From: Ctenosaura bakeri
Lineage: Eukaryota > Chordata > Lepidosauria > Squamata > Iguanidae
DNA: 64,000 bases
Direction of reading: 5' to 3'
Assembly: GCA_948474755.1 (NCBI GenBank)
Contig: CAOLHI010001014.1
Location: 62,001-126,000 of the forward strand
This document shows, piece by piece, positions 22,196 to 33,406 of this stretch (positions within the stretch are counted from its first letter, which is position 1; the number at the start of each line of letters is the position of its first letter). Position numbers and translations under genes: made by a program. The notes beneath the pieces are model-generated. The model made no database searches and had not been told where the DNA came from. It saw only the letters and a program-made list of their open reading frames with translations.

Positions 22196-22335
22196 TTTTT
22201 AAATAATCTATATCTTGCTTTTCTATCAGTTATAATAGTCAAGGCAGCCAACACCATGATCAGTAAAAAGACTGGTTAAACAATGCAAAGTTTATATGAA
22301 TAAAAATAACTGTGCCAACTAACAATTAAACCACA
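22196..22335 (-). repeat. Possible L2-like LINE tail remnant
   Basis: ATCTATATCTTGCTTTTCTATC, then GTCAAGGCAGCCAACACC, resembles the reversed L2-like tail at 19195. Weak match. Confidence 0.35.
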
Positions 22336-22979
22336 GCTATGCTAAATGGTCTTCTAAAGCCAAATTTCAGCCTCATGCTGCAAAGAGATCCAACAATTGA
22401 GTTAGATTGGCTTCCCGATAGAAGCCATATAAGATATGCCAGCTGAAATTGAGTCATAACCAACAACTGAATGCATTCTTTCTCACAAACCTGTTAGAAA
22501 TACAGTGATGAGACACAGAATAGGGCATTTAATTTGGAACAAAATATAGAGATAGGTGCTAAAGATGTGTTTTGAATTTGGATGAATGCTGAGTAATGAA
22601 GAAGTGAATTAGGGGGATGTGCACAGCTCTGGACGAAGTCCAAATCAAGGCAGTGCTCCTCCAAAGCAGATCCAGATCTGAATGCTCCAGAAAATTCACT
22701 AACTATATTCATTCAGAAGGACAGAAAGATTGTGCATTTCCAAAAACTGGTACATATTCTCTTCAAGCTCTCCATATAAGGACATTTCTAGAGGAAGATG
22801 TAGGAGGGTATGCATGAGATTTTGTGACTCTAGCATCTAATCACAGTGCGTTCGCAAGAGTAGTAATGTTAGAACTCATTTGGTAGGATCTCTTTGGCCT
22901 AGAAGTATGCTTGTGTACCGTTTTCTGGGTTCTATGGAACCAACATTGCAAAGACAATTGTCCTTAAAATCTCAGTTGA
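22336..22979. other. Unassigned sequence
   Basis: No gene or recognised repeat. Confidence 0.45.
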
Positions 22980-23212
22980 GAGCCAACATGGTGTGGGGGT
23001 CTGAGCATTGAACAATAACTCTGGAGACCAGCATTTGAATCCCAGAAGGAAACCCACTAAGTGACCTTGGGCAAGTCACACACTCTCAGCCTCAGAGGGA
23101 GGCAAAGGCAATCCTCTTGAACAAATCTTGCCAAGAAAGCCCTTAATATGTTTGCTTTAAAGTCACCATAAATCAGAAGTGGCTTAAAGGCATACAACAA
23201 CAATATATATTT
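22980..23212 (+). mobile_element. tRNA-derived SINE with (CAA)n tail
   Basis: GAGCCAACATGGTGTGGGGG opens the copy. GCATTTGAATCCC is a mutated B box, GGGCAAGTCACACACTCTC follows, and CATACAACAACAATAT closes it. It is collinear with the copy at 17869. Confidence 0.88.
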
Positions 23213-23214
23213 TT

Positions 23215-23825
23215 AACAACACTGCAACAAATTATATATTAAATCCAATATATATGCACTCTTCCAAAAGTTCCATGCATCCAATGATGTCTTGATTGCA
23301 GGACTCTTCTGCCTGTGCTGCTCAATATTTCTGCAACATTTGGTGCAATCTTAAAGCTCTAAATAAAGTAGAAGGAGAAGCAGTAGCAAATGCAATATAG
23401 AAATTATACTACTAAGAAATTACCTTTTTGTTCCCCCTAAATTACACAGCTGAAAAATCCCAGTACCTTATTCAAGGTGAAAAATTCCTATTCAGTAGCC
23501 CTGACAGTTGCAGCTCCTTTCTACCTCCAGGTCTCCTTCTCCTTTTAAACTCAACCAACAAGTACAGCCCCTTTAGGATTTCACCACCCATTCAGCCAAA
23601 CCAATACTCGTTGGGGTTACACTTGTAAAATGCTGGATGTTCAAACTTTTTAGTTCTGCTACTGTAGATTCCGCATGCACATCATGTTCCACGTCAAGGA
23701 AGTTCTTTTGCATTTTCTGCAGCTTTGATGCCTAATGGGGCACAAAAGAACAGAAAACAAAAGACATCAACTGTTTTCCATTCAGCATACATCTCTTATG
23801 TCCCCCACCCTTCTCACATTTTTCA
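23215..23825. other. Unassigned sequence
   Basis: No gene or recognised repeat. Confidence 0.45.
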
Positions 23826-23964
23826 GGTTTCTTGCCTTGATGTATCTCTATGTTAGACACAACTCGTCAAAAAGACATGGAACAGGGTAGAGGAAAGTGT
23901 CCCTCCCATTTAAACACCCCCTTTTACCTTGGCTGGGACCTGGAGCAATTCCACAGGCAGGACA

Positions 23965-24025
23965 TTTCTTTCTTGACAGCATCTCAGTACAAGAAGTTTG
24001 TTTGTATGCATGCATGTGTTGTGTT
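23965..24025 (+). repeat. Unclassified dispersed repeat, copy 1
   Basis: TTTCTTGACAGCATCTCAG, then TACAAGAAG and a GTTTG-rich stretch, recurs at 29772-29820. The surrounding sequence does not align by eye. Confidence 0.5.
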
Positions 24026-24035
24026 TGTGTATGAC

Positions 24036-24110
24036 AATCATAGCATCATAGAATCATACTCTATGAGAATTACTACACATAGAATTATAATCATAGAATC
24101 ACCACTCAGA
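24036..24110. repeat. CR1-tail-like (CATAGAAT)n cluster
   Basis: Repeated TCATAGAATCA words, the complement of the CR1 3' tail unit. It may be a microsatellite seeded from a CR1 tail. Confidence 0.45.
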
Positions 24111-24159
24111 GAATTCTCCACCAAGGTACAGATCCAAATTCAAATGGACATTCCCTAGG

Positions 24160-25000
24160 AGCCCAAACCAGGCATCTTCTATCTAATACCCAAAATACAC
24201 AAACAAGGCAATCCACAAAAACACATTGTTTCAAACATTAGAACCATCACTGTTGGTGTATCTGGGTATATGGACTCAGTTCTCAGATCATATGTCATCA
24301 ACACTAAGCTACATGAAGGATGCAACTGATTTCTTGAGGAAAATACAGTCCATCTACAATCTTCCAGAAAACACAATCCTAGCCACTATGGATGCGGAAT
24401 CGCTATACACCAGCCTTCCACACCAGGAAGGGCTACGATCCATCAAGATTACCATCTTGACTGAGGCAGCAGTATACCTAGTCACCAATTCTGCCAATCT
24501 GTACTCACTCATAACTAGTTTACTTTTGAGAATATCACATACCTCTAAGTCAGTGGCACTGCTATGGGTGCCTATATGGCACAACAGTATGCTAACATCC
24601 TCATGGCTGACCTGGAACAATGTTTTCTCAGAAATCTCTCCAGTACTTATGATATATTGATGACATCTTTATTATTTGGACTCATGGAAAGCAATCACTT
24701 GAAAGTTTCACCAGAATTTCAGAAACTTCCACTCTACATCAACCTGAGATTAAAACAATCCATGCAACAAATTCACTTTCTTGATACCACTGTGAAACTA
24801 CACAATGGACTTCTGAACACCATGGGCTATCAAAAACCCACTGATCACTGCACATACTTACATGCCTCCAGTTTCCAGTCAGAACATGCTACCAAATCTA
24901 GTCCTCCAATACGACTGCATCTGCTCACATCTACAAGACAGAGACTCAAAACTCCTGGATTTGTAACAGACATTTCGCAAACTACGATATCCATCTAAGG
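24160..25000 (+). pseudogene. Penelope-like reverse transcriptase fragment
   Basis: Recognisable pieces lie in alternating frames. TMDAESLYTSLPH near 24388 is RT motif A with its catalytic aspartate. MGAYMAQQYANILMADLEQC from 24564 is the motif B region. YIDDIFIIWTHGK is encoded from 24653, where YIDD is the catalytic pair. QIHFLDTTVKLHNGLLNT near 24770 and QKPTDHCTYLHASSFQ near 24840 follow. At least two frame changes separate them. The enzyme would prime reverse transcription of the element. This copy cannot encode it. Confidence 0.82.
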
Positions 25001-25084
25001 AGCTGAAGAAACAAATCAACAAGGCAAGCTTCCCAGGAACAATCTACTACAGCTCAGAAAAACACAAAATGACAGACCACTTCT

Positions 25085-25355
25085 AGTTGTCACCTACAGT
25101 CCCCAGCTGAGACCATTTAAATGCATTATCAATGACCTATAGTCAGTTTTGGAGAATAACACAGCCCTCTCACAAGTTCTGGGAGGCAACTCTTTATTGG
25201 CCTACAGACAGCCTCCAAATCTTAAACAACTATTCATTTACAACATGACACATAACTTGGATTATAATACAAGGGCAAGACCCTGCCACAAATCCAGAGA
25301 ACTACTCTGTCCCCACATCTATTCTGAGAGCAATACTGCAGGGGCCAATAATATC
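25085..25355 (+). pseudogene. Penelope-like linker and nuclease N-terminal region, part 1
   Basis: The translation includes SLLAYRQPPNLKQLF, then CPHIYSESNTAGANNI. These are the connector and cysteine/histidine region that precede the GIY-YIG nuclease in Penelope-like proteins. The frame is cut at 25355 by the LTR insertion and resumes at 26262. Confidence 0.7.
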
Positions 25356-26261
25356 TGTTACCCTGATTTCTGGAGGTCCTGGGAGGGACACCTAAGTGCA
25401 TTCCAAATATTACTAAGTTGGGGGAATTAGCAAGGAGCGCAAGCTAGCAATACGAGAGGCAGGGTAACGTAGTGAGATCTTTAATCCTATGTATATGGGG
25501 TCGGGCCACGACAAGAACTAGGCAAGTTGTTCAATTAAAAGATTTTATTAAACTCTCCTTAATAAAGCAAACAACGACGCACGCACTCACACACTCATCC
25601 AAGAACTATAGAAGCAGAAAGTGAGTAAAATTGATAGGGGTTTTCAGAGGGTTTTCTGGGGTGATACTGTACCTGATCCTGCAATCCGGGATAGAGAAAT
25701 AGAGTTCGATGCTGGGGATCGTAGTAGCTCAGCACATGGAGGCTGAGGGGAGGCTCGCTGAACAGAGCGGCAGCAGTTCGGGATGCAAGGCACAAGCATT
25801 ACAACAAGGAGCTCAAACTTGGGGTTTTTATAGGGAAGATTGTACCTGGAGGCTAGCCCTCTCCCAAGGAGAACAATAAGGATTTGAGTGGAGACAAAAC
25901 CTCCTAAAGGTCAAAATCAGAATTGATGAGATTTAGCCAGCATTGCCAATTGTTAGAGCAGTATGTAGATGAGGAACGCTTAGTGTTTGTATAGAGCAAG
26001 CAGTTCGGGGCTGAGAGCCCTTGCATTAGCTTAATGGTTGGTTGTGTCTGGAGGGCACTACCGGCTGTACGGCAAATGGTTGTTTACTGGCCTAGACCTA
26101 GCGTGCATAATTAAGGCCATGAGGCCATGCCTACCTACACAGGCTTTTCGTGACCCTTTCAGACGCATGGAGTTCATCTTATAGAGTGCCACATGGAAAT
26201 ATTAAACATAAATAATATGAGATTGTAGACCTCGGGCTTTGGCCAGATAACCGCAGTAACA
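25356..26261 (-). mobile_element. Solo LTR, gamma-type endogenous retrovirus family (copy B)
   Basis: On the minus strand it starts TGTTACTGCGGTTATCTGG and ends AATCAGGGTAACA. TATC lies at 25352-25355 and 26262-26265, a perfect 4-bp target duplication. The TATA complement lies at 25825-25832 and the AATAAA complement at 25544-25549. No internal viral genes. It is more diverged than copies A and D. Confidence 0.92.
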
Positions 26262-26480
26262 TATCACCCACAACATCAGAGGTACACTCACTTGCTCTTC
26301 CTTCAATGTGATATAAACCATCCCTCTAAGCCAGCAATGCCCTTTTATGCTCTGCTTTGGACAAACATGATAGTCTCTACGCAAGATGATAAATGGATCC
26401 AAACTGGACATTAGAAGTGGCAATTCCCCCAACCAGATGCAGGACACACTGGATGGGATTTAAAGGTCACAGTCCTTGAA
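26262..26480 (+). pseudogene. Penelope-like GIY-YIG nuclease remnant, part 2
   Basis: After the LTR the sequence resumes with IRGTLTCSSFNVIY, the region of the GIY-type motif, then NGSKLDIRSGNSPN and MQDTLDG. These recall the central and C-terminal parts of the Penelope endonuclease. Stop codons interrupt it. It would nick target DNA for insertion. This copy is not functional. Confidence 0.6.
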
Positions 26481-26959
26481 CAAGGAAATTACAAAGGAAG
26501 ACTATAAAGAGAAACAACTGGGCTGAATTATATTCATAAATTCCAATCTATTAACTGAGGTACGAACAAAGACAATGGTTTCATGGCACACTACGTATAT
26601 TAAAACCAGAATCACTACTACTGCACATATAACAAAAGAATCTTCCCAGAGAGAATTTTGAATCCAGGGAAACTGACTTTTGGTAAGCAGATTCATTCCT
26701 TTCACACATCAATACTAACTGGCCACTGTAAAGATCTGAAAGACCTGCATCGCTTCACCCCATCCCTTTGAAAATTTAGGACAAGCATCAGGAGTTACAT
26801 CTTTCTGGATCCTATTACATTCTATCCAGCTCCTGAGGCCTTAATACCACTTGAAACTGCACCTGAAGAATTGGGTTTATATCCAAGAAAGCTCATGCTA
26901 AAACAAAAACTATTTAATCTTAAAGATGCTGCTACATTCCTTCTCTCTTGACATTCCCC

Positions 26960-28245
26960 TCCCTTCCTCATTTTTATTATAGAATCATAGTCATTTCTCA
27001 TAAGGCTTCGTTTCCAAACTTTGCTCAGCTTGTTTCCCTGTCTCTGGACATGTTCCACCTTATCAATATCCTTCTTGAACTGTGGTTCCCAGAAATGGGC
27101 ATAGTATTCCGGTGAGGTCTGATCAATGGAAAATAGGCTCTAATACTTGCCTTTATCTAGACGCTTATCTGCTATTGATGCACCACATCACACAGTTGAC
27201 TCAGTTTAGCTGGTGGCCTACTACAGTGCCTAGGTCCTTTTCCAAATGTACTGTTTTCAAGCCAAGTGTCACCCACCCTACATTTGTGCATTTCATTTTT
27301 CTTCCCTAGATAAAACACCTTACATTTATTCCTTTTGAAATTCATTTTGTTAGTTTTGGCTCAGTTCTTCAATCTTTGAAGGATATTTGAATTCTAGTCC
27401 TGTCCTCTGGAGTATTTGCTCCCCTTCCATTTAGTATCATCTGCACTTTTGATAATAGCTTCTATTGCATCATCTAAGTCATTTCTGAACAACATTGGGC
27501 CCAGGAGAGAACCCTAAGGTACTCCACTAGTCACTTCTCTTCAGGATGAAGTGCAACCATTAGTAAGTATTCCTTGGGTTTGGCGCATCTTCCAAACACA
27601 TATCCATCTAACAGTAGCACTGTCTAGCCCACAGTTCACCAGCTTGATTAAAAGAACATCATGGAGACTTTTTCAAAAGTCTTACTGAAAGCAAGATATA
27701 CTACATCCACAATATTCCCCTGATCTACCAGGCTTATAACACTATATCAAAAAAAGAGATAAGATCAGTTTGACATGTCTTGGTTTTGAGAGACCCATGC
27801 CAGCTCTTAGTAATCACAGCATTCTTTTCTAAGTATTAACAGACTGGCTGTTTAATGATCTAGAACTTTTCCTATTATTGAGGTCAACTTGATTGGTTGC
27901 GTTTTTTTCCCTTTTTGAAGATGGGTAAACATTTGCCCTCCTCTAGCCCACTAGGGCCTCTTCTGTCCTCTAAGAATACTCATTACAGATAGTGGCCCTT
28001 AGATTACACCTGCAAGTTTCTTTAGTACTCCTGGATGCAGTTAATCTACCCCCGGAGACCTGAGTTCGTTTAGAGTATCTAGGTATTCTTTTACTACCTC
28101 TTTACTTGTTCTGGGCTGAAGTTCACTTCCTGCATCATTTGTTATATTTTCTGCTGTTAGAGCACTGTTTTCCTTTTGAGAGAAAACAGAGGCAAGGAAG
28201 GTACTGAACAGTTCAGCCTTCTCTCTATTCCCTGTTTACATTTCA
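26960..28245 (-). mobile_element. CR1 LINE remnant, minus strand
   Basis: TATAGAATCATAG at about 26979 is the reversed CR1 3' tail. Reverse complement near 27680-27700 (TCTTACTGAAAGCAAG) matches the codons for the LDFSKAF motif. CAAGCCAAGTGTCACCC and TGGGCCCAGGAGAGAACCC are reversed CR1 ORF2 sequence. The copy is heavily decayed with no long open frame. It stops near 28245. Confidence 0.75.
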
Positions 28246-28261
28246 CCATCTTCTCTATGCA

Positions 28262-28585
28262 GTGGCCAAAATAGTCTTTAAATATTTGAAGGGATGTCAT
28301 GTAGAAGATGGCACAAGCTTGTTTTTGGCTGCTTCTGAAAGTAGAGCACAAACCAGTAGATTGAAGCTACAAGAAAAGTGATTCTGCCTAAATATAAGGA
28401 GGAAATTCTTTACTGTAATAGCTGCCCAGCCATGGAACAGAATGGCTTGGACAGTGGTAGAATCTTATTCTTTGGGTTGTGTGTGTGAGTGGAGTGCTTT
28501 TGGTGTGTATTTGTGGATGGCAAAGGTTTGTAGGATTGCCCTTGTAGCTCCTTGCAGTTCTGAGACTCTCTGATTCTTTTATCTG
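28262..28585 (+). mobile_element. CR1 LINE 3' fragment, plus strand
   Basis: TTTAAATATTTGAAGGGATG is shared exactly with the copies at 7751 and 43143. TTGAAGCTACAAGAAAAGTG then follows. It ends near CTCTGATTCTTTTAT. It covers the end of ORF2 and the 3' untranslated region. Confidence 0.85.
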
Positions 28586-28792
28586 AGATTTATGATTTTG
28601 ATTTGTGTGATCTTTCCCAGTGGAAAGCTGGCTTTGTGCTGTGGGACATCAGGCTTGTCAGTGTTGCAAGACCTGAAGGAGCTCTTCTTGAAATCAGAGT
28701 ATTAGCATGGGGAGGCCCTGGACATTCCTCCATCTGTATCTCAGCTATGGTGACTGAGGCTGGACTCTTAGTAGAGACCTCAGTGTTCTCTC

Positions 28793-29647
28793 TGTTACCT
28801 TGTATGTTGGGGTTCCCGGGAGGGGCGCCCAAATAACCAAATAAAAACACAAGTTGGGGAAATTTAACTCGAGCACTCTCTCAGCTAAACGAGAGGCAGG
28901 GTAACTTTAGCAAGGATCTTTAACCCTATGTATACAGCGTCAGGTCAGAGAGCGGCTAGACAAGTTTGTAAAGCAACAAACAAGATTTTATTAAAGACAA
29001 GAAACAAGAAAGACAACACATAAACTAACTAACTGAGAAACAGAAATGGAGAGCTTTTCGGGAAAGATAATACGACACTTGGTCTCATAGTCCTGGAGAG
29101 AAGCGGGGTTTCGGGAGAGAAAGCTCAGCGTGGCTTGCTGAGGGGAGTTTCCTTAGACAACCGGCAGCAAGGCGGGATGGAAGTCCAAAGTAGTCCAAGG
29201 AGATCCCAAAAGTGGGGACCTTTTATAGGGTGGATTTTACCTACAGGCTATATTATGCTCGGTGGGAACAAAGGAAATTTGGAGTTGGACGAAGGAGTTG
29301 GAAAAGGTCAGATTTTGCATGATTAGCTTAGCTCTTAAGACAATAGCGTGGCCTGACATAAAGAAATGGCTTGGCTCTTGGCTGTGTGGCTTTCTGTAGA
29401 TCTGAGCAGAGCAGAGCCAGTTTGCAGGGAGGTTTTTCCCTAAAGCAACGGAGAGGCTTAAATTGCCTGCCTGAATGGTGTCTTGGAATGTATAACCATT
29501 AACCGCTGTGCCCCAGATGTGCTTGTCCAGGGGACCTCTGCAAACACATGGAGTAGGGTGGCAGAGAAAGGTCAAGCAAAGGCCAAATTATTTGATATCA
29601 AAAGGATATCTAGTGCTCTCACCAGACATATCATAACCGTGATAACA
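28793..29647 (-). mobile_element. Solo LTR, gamma-type endogenous retrovirus family (copy C)
   Basis: On the minus strand it starts TGTTATCACGGTTATGAT and ends CAAGGTAACA. The TATA complement lies at 29221-29227 and the AATAAA complement at 28987-28992. It is collinear with copies A, B and D through GAGAGGCAGGGTAAC and CAAACAAGATTTTATTAAA. The flanking four bases (TCTC and TACC) do not match, so the site may be rearranged or the limits slightly off. Confidence 0.82.
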
Positions 29648-29771
29648 TACCTGTCTCTTCTCTCACCAGCAGCTGAGATATGAGGATGAGGCAGGTATAA
29701 ATATAAATGCTCCCAACCCATGGAAAGAATGAGAAGACAGAGATCTACTTCCCTCCTCTCCTGAGGAGCAT

Positions 29772-29820
29772 TTCTCTCTTGACAGCATCTCAGTACAAGA
29801 AGGTTGTGTTTGTGTGTGAT
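29772..29820 (+). repeat. Unclassified dispersed repeat, copy 2
   Basis: CTCTTGACAGCATCTCAGTA, then CAAGAAGGTTGTGTTTGTG, corresponds to 23965-24025. Confidence 0.5.
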
Positions 29821-29829
29821 GTCCTTGGG

Positions 29830-30095
29830 GCCACTGGGCACTGAAGGCCCTGGAACATTTTCTCCACTTTCACCATTGACAATTCGGCCTTGACTGCAGC
29901 TCCCAAATTTCCAGTGGCCCCGCTGGCTGTGGGATTAGGGGAGTTACAGTCCAAAAAAATAACTTCCAACCTAGATAGTCCAGATCTAAGGAATGACCAT
30001 TGTTCTGCGATAGGATCAAAATGTGGAAATGTCAACTTCCAAAAAAAGGGCTGTGGGATTCTGGAAGTTGTAGTCCAAGTTGTGATTTTTCCAAG
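29830..30095. repeat. hAT-like palindromic repeat remnant
   Basis: GACTGCAGCTCCCAAATTTCC and GGGATTCTGGAAGTTGTAGTC are inverted arms of the 'acaactcccag' repeat style. Internal rearrangement is likely because GGGATTAGGGGAGTTACAG occurs as well. Confidence 0.5.
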
Positions 30096-30149
30096 TTCTG
30101 TACAGAACATATGCCTGTTCCGTCCCTAACACCTCCATTTCAAAGAACC

Positions 30150-30325
30150 AGGTGCTCATTCACACTGCTCGGTTATAGTGCAGTTATCCCATTTAAATTG
30201 CCATAGCTCCATCCTGTGCAATCCTGGGGTTTGTAGTTTGATGAGACATGAGAGCTTCTGGTTGAGAATTCTAAATCCCTCTCCTTAAACTGCATCTCCC
30301 CAGATTCCATAAAGGGAGCCTCCAG
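30150..30325. mobile_element. Older MITE class (TTCACACTRC type)
   Basis: CTCATTCACACTGCTCGG, GTTATAGTGCAGTTATCCC and TTAAATTGCCATAGC, then ATCCTGGGGTTTGTAGTTT and an inverted CTGCATCTCCCCAGATTCC. Same class as 42227, 45235, 54745, 56435 and 56668. The right end is lost. Confidence 0.65.
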
Positions 30326-31285
30326 ACTGATTGAAAAGTCCCAGGTTTTGTTTCTTCTGATTTTATACTGGAATAAAATAAACTAACTTGGGGGACTGGT
30401 ATAATAAGTCTCTGATCATACCAGAGAATATTCTGGAATAAACAAAACATGTATAGATCTCCAAAATAAACTTAGAAAGAATAGGAACAAAATCGGTGAC
30501 TTTCTATTCTTTTCAGTTAGTCTGGATTCACCCAAGATGGAATCATGTTAGTTGAACTGCAATAACTGGACTATAATTGTGTAATGCGGATGGACTTTAG
30601 CTAGCAGAAAAATTGAAATCCTCCTGTCTTAGGCCCTAAAGAGATATAAATGGACAAATAATCTGACTAGGAGAAAGCAACTTTCTGCGCTCTGCTCACA
30701 CTCCAAGCTGAAGCTTAAACAGTTTATTGCAACAAAGCCTGATGATTATTACCTAGGGGCATGATTCTATTTGCATTACAAAATATTTTCCTACTCTCTG
30801 TTTTGAGAGTGGCGGCTTCTACAAAACAATTCACCATTGTTCCTTTTTGTTTGAAGCATGCCCTGCATTTGCTACTTTCAGAACCTCTGTTAACACAAAC
30901 ATGCCTTTTTTTGAAACTAGAGGTGGCACTGATTCAAATGTCTTTGGTCAGACAACCCAGTCTTCTCTAGAAAGAGAAAAAAGATGGAAAAATCCATCTG
31001 TGACAGGTTTCCGACTTATTAAGGACAGAGTTTCCAAAACACTTAACAGACCATAAAAAGCATGAATGACTATTATAGCTAACAGGACACGGCTGGTGGC
31101 CTGCAGTCAGCATGGTGTGTCACACATTACACAAGCCTCTTCACAGAATGCTGAAATTTTTTTGTGGTGAGGCTGACACTTCTTTTGGAGGGGAAAAACC
31201 ACTAGTTTCCTAGAATTTCCAAAGAGAAGAACAGAGAAAAAGTGTCAGCCGTTCAAGTCTGAGCCAGCTTTTCCCAACTCTTTGC
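30326..31285. other. Unassigned sequence
   Basis: No gene or recognised repeat. Confidence 0.45.
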
Positions 31286-31289
31286 CCTC

Positions 31290-31530
31290 CTGAACACCAT
31301 ATCCTCAAAACTATTAATCCTCTGTCATCCCACTTTTTCAGCTGCTTTTAAAATGCCATAGTTTCTCCCTCCTCCCACTTTGCCCATTTGTCCACAGGTT
31401 ATCTCAAATGCTGCAAACTGAGTTCAAAGTGCAAAAGTAGTTTATATTCAACTCATGAGGGGACAAGAAAGGATAATGCCTTTCTCAGTAGACTTGGACA
31501 AAAGCAAATTGCTGTAACCTCCTAGCTTAG
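31290..31530 (+). repeat. Unclassified dispersed repeat, pair member 1
   Basis: CCACTTTTTCAGCTGCTTTT, AAACTGAGTTCAAAGTGC and AGCAAATTGCTGTAACCTCC appear in the same order and spacing at 55195-55420. No coding or terminal features are seen. Confidence 0.65.
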
Positions 31531-31532
31531 TT

Positions 31533-31935
31533 GTTCATTCTCACTAAGAACTGCTGACACCTCAATCACATACATCCCAGTTTTTGCTGAAAATTTTGGA
31601 GGTATGGAATAGAAGTCCCACCAGTCCCACCCAGCACAGCCAATGGTGGAAAGCAACTTTCCCAACTTCTATTATAAACACATATTGAGAATAGCTTACA
31701 GAAGATATTGCAAATCTTACATCTGCATCAATAAAAAGGGACTTAATTCATTTCTGGGTATTCCTTGGACTCAGATTGGTATATTCGTAGCAGCAGTAGT
31801 AGTATTCATGGATAATTTTTCTGCTGACTGGTGACCCCTAAAGCTGTGTACAATAAAATGGGTCCCTTCTCACAAAGAAAGGTTAGAACCTTTTTTAAAC
31901 ACCAGTTTGGGGTTCAAAAGCCATATGGAACAACG
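31533..31935. other. Unassigned sequence
   Basis: No gene or recognised repeat. Confidence 0.45.
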
Positions 31936-31937
31936 TA

Positions 31938-32409
31938 CAGTCAGTTGTCCATATTTGCAGGTTTGACTTTCATGGATATGATTATTTGCAAGTTTCTCCA
32001 ACCCCTGGCCCCACTTCAGGCACTATCTTTTACAGGGGAACTTTCCCTCTTGGTGTGTCCAATCAGATCATGCAGCCCTTTAAAAACCAACCCTGGCCTT
32101 CCTTCTCCTTCACCAGCAGCCTAAGAATGGCTTGCAGGATGGCTCACAACCTAATTTCTCAGCACCACAAACCCTCTCCTAATGCCCCCCATACACCCAA
32201 GAAAGGAGACAGAGAGAGAGAGAAAGTATAGAATCACCATGCCACCTATCCTTTTTCCCTCTTCTTTCCCTTATATAGTTTGTACCCCGGGTGCCCATTC
32301 TCTCCACCATGCCTTGGTCCCCTTCCTACACACAAATGTTTTGATTTTTGCAGTTTCCCCACTTTTGCATCCTGTACCCCTACTGCCAGAGAATGTGGAG
32401 GGCTAACTG
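31938..32409 (+). mobile_element. Tigger-like (pogo/mariner) non-autonomous element
   Basis: It starts CAGTCAGTTGTCCATATTTG and ends GAATGTGGAGGGCTAACTG, with TA on each side (31936-31937 and 32410-32411). The interior TTGACTTTCATGGATATGAT and CAGGGGAACTTTCCCTCTTGG matches the fragment at 2752. Confidence 0.82.
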
Positions 32410-32549
32410 TAGTTTATTTCAACAATCCCATCAGAGTGTTTATATGGAGTCCTAACACAGAGATACACACCATTCTCTGTAAGTGGGGAATCTACTATCC
32501 ACCTCAATGCCAAGCAATATTCCAGACAACATGGTGACTTTTGTGGATC

Positions 32550-32579
32550 ATCTGTGTGTGTGTGTGTGTGTGTGTGTGA
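32550..32579. repeat. (TG)n microsatellite
   Basis: About fourteen TG units. Confidence 0.95.
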
Positions 32580-33402
32580 ATGATTACTCCACAGAGCTCT
32601 GAAGTTTAACTAATGATTTCCAGAAATGAAATAACCTATCCAATCCTCTGTTCTGTGGCCAGTTGCCTAAAAATACAAGGTACAAACTGAATAATGGCAG
32701 TGGATCTCTCTTGAGGAATGGGTAATGCACTGAACAACAACCAGTCCCATGTCCACCCACACAGAGTCAGGGTTCAGCAGAGGGGAAAAAATAAGTTTAG
32801 TCTCCTTTCTAAAATCTTACAAAACTTTAGTTTCATACTTGCCCATAATCAAATACATGGAATAATGGAGGAGACAGAGGAAAAAGAAATGCGGATAAGG
32901 GTTAGAGAAGTGCAGGAAGAGAGTGAGAGTGGAAAAGCAAATGAACAGGAAGTCTGCAAACATGGAAACTAGCAATTAGTAACTGTAAGCATGCTAGCTC
33001 TTAACAGTTATTTTTGTGTATTTTGCTATTATTAGGTCTCATTTCCTCTAAATTTCACTTTAGGTTGACAGTTTCTTGAATTAAAAGATCTATCTCAACC
33101 ACAGATCTGCTGAAGGGTGGGAATCAAGATGAGGCAGAAGTATCCCTTCCCTACCCATAGAGAGATTTGCCCCAAATGATGGGCACATCCGTCTTGATGG
33201 CCCCAATACGTAGATGGAAATCTCTAAGGACATAGCTTTACCTGCATTGGCATTTAATCTGGCAGTTGACCCAGTAAAGCAGTGGTAAGGCTGAATATAT
33301 TTTCTGAAATTACATTTTCTCGTCAACACAGTCCACAGTGCTACAAGCATCTTCTGACATTCAAATGGAACAATGTGTGATGCTACATTTCATGAACTCA
33401 TA
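32580..33402. other. Unassigned sequence
   Basis: No gene or recognised repeat. Confidence 0.45.
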
Positions 33403-33406
33403 TCTA

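Larger units (their letters stand above)
24155..26945 (+). mobile_element. Penelope-like retrotransposon, 5' truncated, split by an LTR
   Basis: Penelope-like elements encode a reverse transcriptase related to telomerase and, in most animal lineages, a GIY-YIG endonuclease. This copy begins within the RT (GIFYLIPKIHK in one frame), passes the RT core at 24380-24700 and reaches the endonuclease region at about 25150-26460. It ends in a 3' untranslated tail containing GGTTTATATCCAAGAAAGCTC and CTTAAAGATGCTGC. A solo LTR (25356-26261) with TATC on both sides interrupts it. Frameshifts and stops make it dead. The family assignment is from motif recognition. Confidence 0.8.

Noticed and set aside
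21810..22202. 130-codon hydrophobic open frame that could suggest a membrane protein
   Set aside because: T-rich DNA gives Leu/Phe-rich frames by chance; no family likeness and no promoter or splice support.
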